A stretch of DNA of 64,000 nucleotides from Progne subis subis (lineage: Eukaryota > Chordata > Aves > Passeriformes > Hirundinidae), in contig JAKJHU010000026.1 in the NCBI GenBank assembly GCA_022316685.1, positions 5,580,501-5,644,500 of the forward strand, read 5' to 3'. Below are positions 60,870 to 64,000 of this stretch, one piece after another (position 1 is the stretch's first letter; each line of letters opens with the position of its first letter). Made by a program: the position numbers and the translations under genes. Below the pieces are notes generated by a model, which was not told where the DNA came from, searched no databases, and was given only the letters and a program-made list of their open reading frames with translations.

Positions 60870-62649
60870 CCCAATGGGTAAAGAGGTTGGAGTAGTCTAA
60901 ACAGTAAATAAAATTATGTATAAGACTTCTGAGGACATAAAGCAGCTATTTTTAAATAAGTTTGCCTCAATCTGACACATGTAAAATGTTTATATTATTT
61001 TCAATTCTTTTTATTTCAAGAAATAAAAAAATAAAATAAAAAAAATTATATCTAACAGCACAAAAAATATTTGGTTCAGATTTCCAACTAACACAACATA
61101 CTGTGACCTGATTAAGACTGGGATATTTTCAAAATAATATTTTCCAAACACAGAGAAATGGTTTTAAATTCACATCTGGATTTTTTTCCTATAAAGAACA
61201 GAAAAGTGAGGTTGTTTTGACAAAGACATAATTTCTTGCCATATCTGAAGGAGCTCTGGTGATGTCTATTTCACTTTAATCAAAATACACTGAATTTGCA
61301 GTATCATAGAAAGTGCAGACACACAGACACAAACACAGATGGGCTAATTTAAAAAAAAAAAAAAATCTTATAAAAACTGCCATGGTTTTCTTCCCTAGAT
61401 TTAAAAGCAAATGGTAGTAGTTTCCAGCATTATGGTGTGGTATATGATGCCTGATTTCTTAGACACTGTCACAGAAGTAGCCTTCTTTAGGTAGTCTTTA
61501 ACTACATGATTAGAAATCAAAATTATTTGAAACTACATCATGCTCACCATTACTTCTTCTTGTATAGGAACAGCTGCAATGAAATTAATGAACTCAGGGT
61601 GATAAGGCAAGAGGCACATAACATAATAACAAAATTTATATAGCAACTCATAAAAAACACATTATGCAAACTCAGGATATCAGAGGAAACTCAGTATCTC
61701 AAAGTTTGGTTTTGAATGCTCTTATATACAAGGAACAAAATAAATGTAAAACATAATTAGTGAGATAAGGGTTTTAGCACTAGCAGTGATGAATACTTTA
61801 ACTCCTTCAGAACATGTTTTACATCATAAATAAGTCACTCATACAGGAAAACACTGAGCTGCCAAATGACTTAATAGTTTTACTCCATGATACAAAATAC
61901 TATCTAGAGAAATCTATTCTTCAGGTAGCAGTAGAGCTAGCTCTTTATATCAGCTGCTTAAGTGATGAATATTTGTCTTTTTTAAAACAATTAATCTTTT
62001 AATATTTTATTTTGACATCAATATTACAGGGAAACTAATGATGATAATTCTTTTCTTTTCTGATACATATAGCTAACTTTCCTATTTAGTCAGAAGATTG
62101 AGGAAAACTCTCTTTGCTGCAGTGTTGCGAAGAAATCAGAGCTGAATTGGCATTAAAGAATAATAACAGAGTTGAGGCAGCACTATAGACTATGGCTTTG
62201 TTGTAATAGAGAGTGGAAGGTTGAAGAAAATTTCTTCAGAAGAATCTGTCATCCAGTGCAATGTTGCCTAAAAATGAAACAAAGAAGAGAAGAAATAAGG
62301 AAGATGTCCTGGTTTTTTTGTTTTGTTTTTTTTTTTTTTTGCTACAAGTTTATTCCCAGAAAAGGATTGTGAATGAGCAATGAACAATTTTAATGAGAGA
62401 AAATTTGATTTGCATTGATGTTGCTCATGCTGTTAAAAGCAATTTTTACAGATACCTACAGCTTTCAGATGCCTTTTTACAAGTGTGGTTGGGTGTCACT
62501 CTGTCCTGATTATGTGCTGTTTTGGAAACTTGGAGGGGATCAAATCACGGAATGCTTTGCATGAATTCAAAGTGCAACAAATTATATAAATATTTAGTAT
62601 TGTAAAGTACCTGGTGTCCTAGGTCACAATGCAAGATGTGCCCAAAGTA
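60191..62649. other. Gene-free AT-rich stretch
   Basis: No gene recognised. A T run of 42 lies at 60828-60869, an A run at about 61350-61363, and a T-rich patch at about 62311-62340. Confidence 0.5.
60828..60869. repeat. Poly(T) run of 42
   Basis: Uninterrupted T run with no retroelement recognised beside it. Confidence 0.95.
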
Positions 62650-63073
62650 TGTATTCTATCACCATCTACATGAGCTATTGAAACTAGGTTGGGCAGTGTT
62701 TTCCTTGCCCCCTCCCTCCAGACTGTCTTCTGTTAATGGCCCATCAATGCCCTGCTGCATGACTCATAGATAACTCCCTCTGGGAGCGATCTCTGTTTAA
62801 TGGGCACTCAAGGACCCATTGCAAGACTCCTAGAATGATATCAGCCCATGGTGAGATGCTCCGCCCAGGGGGAGGAGCCAAGCATTTCCACCTGGATATA
62901 ATCTGGGATTTGGGACAGCACAGGCAGCCTTACCCACTGGATTCCCAGAGGACAAGAGCTACCAGACCTTTCTGCAGAATCACTGCTTCAACAAGACCAC
63001 TTCATCTGGACTATCACCACCATCACTGGGTATCAGGTTGTATTCTGATTGTCAGTGATCTTTTGTACTACTG

Positions 63074-63131
<58 letters not shown>

Positions 63132-63193
63132 CCCTATTTAATTGTTTCTGCTGACTTGGAGTCTCTTGCTGGTTTTGCTTTCAAGCCAGCACA
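62650..63193 (+). mobile_element. LTR, plus strand, same family as 57.0 kb
   Basis: Landmarks in order: GGGCAGTGTTTTCC, TTTAATGGGCACTC, GTGAGATGCTCCGCCCAG, GGGGGAGGAGCCAAG, a TATA-like GGATATAATC (about 62895), CCACTGGATTCCCAGAGG, and a T-rich 3' part. I remember this as a frequent songbird LTR. Inside its downstream part a run of 51 T (63081-63131) has grown. The ends are proposed from TGTATTCTATC at the left and GCCAGCACA at the right, and no target duplication was found. The 147-codon frame across it includes the T run and is not a gene. Confidence 0.7.
63081..63131. repeat. Poly(T) run of 51 inside an LTR
   Basis: The longest homopolymer in the window, lying inside the LTR at 62650-63193. 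Confidence 0.96.
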
Positions 63194-63359
63194 CCTGGAT
63201 ATGCCCAAAGCTTACGTGTATGCACATGGTAGATTAGAACTGGCAAATCTCAACATGCAATTGAAATACTTTAGATAATAAACTATTGATGTATTACTGA
63301 CTCTAGGTATGTGTAAGAAATGTTAGCAAGTTAAATATGGTACCTGGATATCAGGTACC

Positions 63360-63652
63360 TGCTGCCTCCGCTGAGGCGTAGCGACCTGGTTCGGGAATGA
63401 CACAGCAGCCACACCCAGGCTGCTCGGGCCACCAGCTCACAGACACCAGTGTGGTGGACGGCTAATGGCGTTTATTAACTGGTTACATGGAGTTATAAAA
63501 CCTCTGTTTGCTACATCACATCCGTCTGCTTACGTTACAAGTTAGGTGTTGCTTACCTTATCAAGGACACTAACCAACTAAGTATTGAGGGAGGGGTTCT
63601 GTCTGCCCGTACATCGCGATATCTTCCGACCGCCTGTCCCTAATCTCCCACA
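63360..63652 (-). mobile_element. 3' LTR of an endogenous retrovirus, minus strand
   Basis: A 293-bp LTR with ends TGCTGCCTCC and CTCCCACA on the plus strand, i.e. TGTGGGAG...GGCAGCA on its own strand. AATAAA (complement of 63471-63476) lies about 110 bp before its 3' end, giving a short R-U5, and TTATAAAA at 63493-63500 may mark the TATA region. It is directly preceded, on its own strand, by a polypurine tract and by the end of env, so it is the 3' LTR of a provirus continuing past the right edge. About 14 CpG dinucleotides in 293 bp, far denser than the surrounding DNA, suggest recent insertion. Its short length fits alpha- or gammaretrovirus-like LTRs, and the env next to it points to the gamma type. 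Confidence 0.87.
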
Positions 63653-63668
63653 TTTCCCCCCCCCTCCC
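63653..63668 (-). promoter_or_regulatory. Polypurine tract (plus-strand primer site)
   Basis: On the minus strand this is GGGAGGGGGGGGGAAA, immediately before the LTR start. This is where plus-strand DNA synthesis begins during reverse transcription. Its position exactly at the LTR boundary supports the boundary call. Confidence 0.85.
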
Positions 63669-63678
63669 ATGACTAAGT

Positions 63679-63765
63679 AAAAAAGTATAAAAGTATCAAT
63701 GTTATAAAAGTATAAAAGTATAAATGTTATAAAAATATAAATGTCATAAAAATGCAAAAGCTGTT
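63679..63765 (-). repeat. Imperfect tandem repeat in the proviral 3' untranslated region
   Basis: AGTATAAAAGTAT and AATGTTATAAAA units repeat about three times with small changes between the env stop and the polypurine tract. Confidence 0.85.
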
Positions 63766-63820
63766 AAAGTTAGTATAATAGGATACAAAAGTGGTATAAA
63801 ATGTTAGTAACAAGCGCACT

Positions 63821-64000
63821 TCATGGTAATTGCAGGCGTTCGACAAATAGGACGTTAACTTTTTCTAAACGGCTTCTAACAAACGACACTAACTTGTTTA
63901 AAATGCAAGGCCCAAAAATCAATACCAAGAGTATTAAGGTGAGAGGGCCTATTAGGGTGGAAACAAGGGTGGCCAGCAATGGGGACTGATTGAACCATGA
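63821..64000 (-). CDS. Retroviral envelope, transmembrane subunit, C-terminal part (incomplete)
   Basis: A minus-strand frame is open for 59 codons from the window edge to a stop at 63821-63823; the start lies beyond 64000. It begins SWF, then a hydrophobic membrane anchor (roughly LVSTLIGPLTLILLVLIFG), then the juxtamembrane motif FGPCILNKLVSFV and a polar cytoplasmic tail of about 25 residues. The membrane anchor followed by FGPC(I/L)xN+L(V)xFV is characteristic of gammaretrovirus-type envelope TM subunits, which mediate membrane fusion in the virus. No stop or frameshift interrupts the visible part, so it may be intact or recently inactivated elsewhere. It is followed by a short repeat, a polypurine tract and the 3' LTR, the normal proviral order. 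Confidence 0.82.
   Translation of the reverse strand, partial: SWFNQSPLLATLVSTLIGPLTLILLVLIFGPCILNKLVSFVRSRLEKVNVLFVERLQLP

Noticed and set aside
62638..63210. Shared TGCCCAAAG on both sides of the 62.65-kb LTR as a target duplication
   Set aside because: Nine bases is longer than the 4-6 bp made by retroviral integrases, and the implied element would not have TG...CA ends. Probably coincidence.
62835..63278. 147-codon open frame
   Set aside because: It crosses an LTR and a 51-T run that encodes a poly-Phe block. No domain.
1..64000. CRISPR arrays, bacterial operons, tRNA, rRNA and snRNA genes
   Set aside because: No regularly spaced repeats with unique spacers, no Shine-Dalgarno-led gene strings, and no tRNA B-box or other RNA-gene signature was seen. 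The repeat content is that of a bird genome.

Overview
The window reads as non-coding nuclear DNA from a bird, probably a songbird (passerine). The evidence is the repeats: eight or nine CR1 LINE fragments, several of them ending in the CR1-type 3' ATTCTATG-like octamer repeats, and a mix of avian LTR families (ERVL-, ERVK- and ERV1-type). The DNA is AT-rich, full of A/T homopolymers and microsatellites, and I recognise no host protein-coding gene, rRNA or tRNA on either strand. Open frames longer than about 100 codons are explained by repeats (CR1 remnants, LTRs, a purine tract) or are unrecognised and compatible with chance. The passerine call is an inference from remembered LTR families and is less secure than 'bird'.

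Layout. 0-6.9 kb: unique-looking AT-rich DNA with one weak splice-bounded exon candidate (5037-5113). 6.9-8.0 kb: an ERVL solo LTR on the minus strand with a 5-bp target duplication. 8-13.8 kb: unique DNA with homopolymers and one possible ancient CR1 piece. 13.9-14.4 kb: a second ERVL-type LTR, plus strand. 19.5-20.1 kb: an ERVK-type LTR, minus strand, followed by another LTR-like segment and an internally deleted CR1 (21.3-21.9 kb). 23.9-24.1 kb: an AT-rich self-complementary satellite. 26.6-27.5 kb: an LTR related to the clean solo LTR at 55.0 kb. 27.9-28.2 kb: GATA microsatellite and a long T tract. 31.9-32.5 kb: a large purine tract. 33.3-33.8 kb: GT-rich DNA and a strong G-quadruplex motif.

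34-42.5 kb is the densest repeat zone: CR1 fragments at 34.2, 35.8 and 37.4 kb, an LTR-like unit at 38.6 kb, and a 2.3-kb minus-strand CR1 (40.18-42.54 kb) that carries a solo LTR nested inside its reverse transcriptase region. Further CR1 copies lie at 45.6, 48.9 and 58.8 kb. Two LTRs of one family sit in opposite orientation at 57.0 and 62.65 kb. The right edge (63.36-64.0 kb) is the 3' end of an endogenous retrovirus on the minus strand: a short CpG-rich LTR, a polypurine tract, a small tandem repeat and the open C-terminal end of a gammaretrovirus-type envelope. The rest of that provirus lies beyond the window.

There is no operon-like or pathway-level organisation to describe. The biology is retroelement turnover in a gene-poor interval. 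I found no new system. The items most worth following up are the edge provirus, the nested LTR-in-CR1 insertion with its legible target duplication, the 437-bp LTR with perfect 10-bp inverted ends at 55 kb, and the 236-nt uninterrupted homopurine run.
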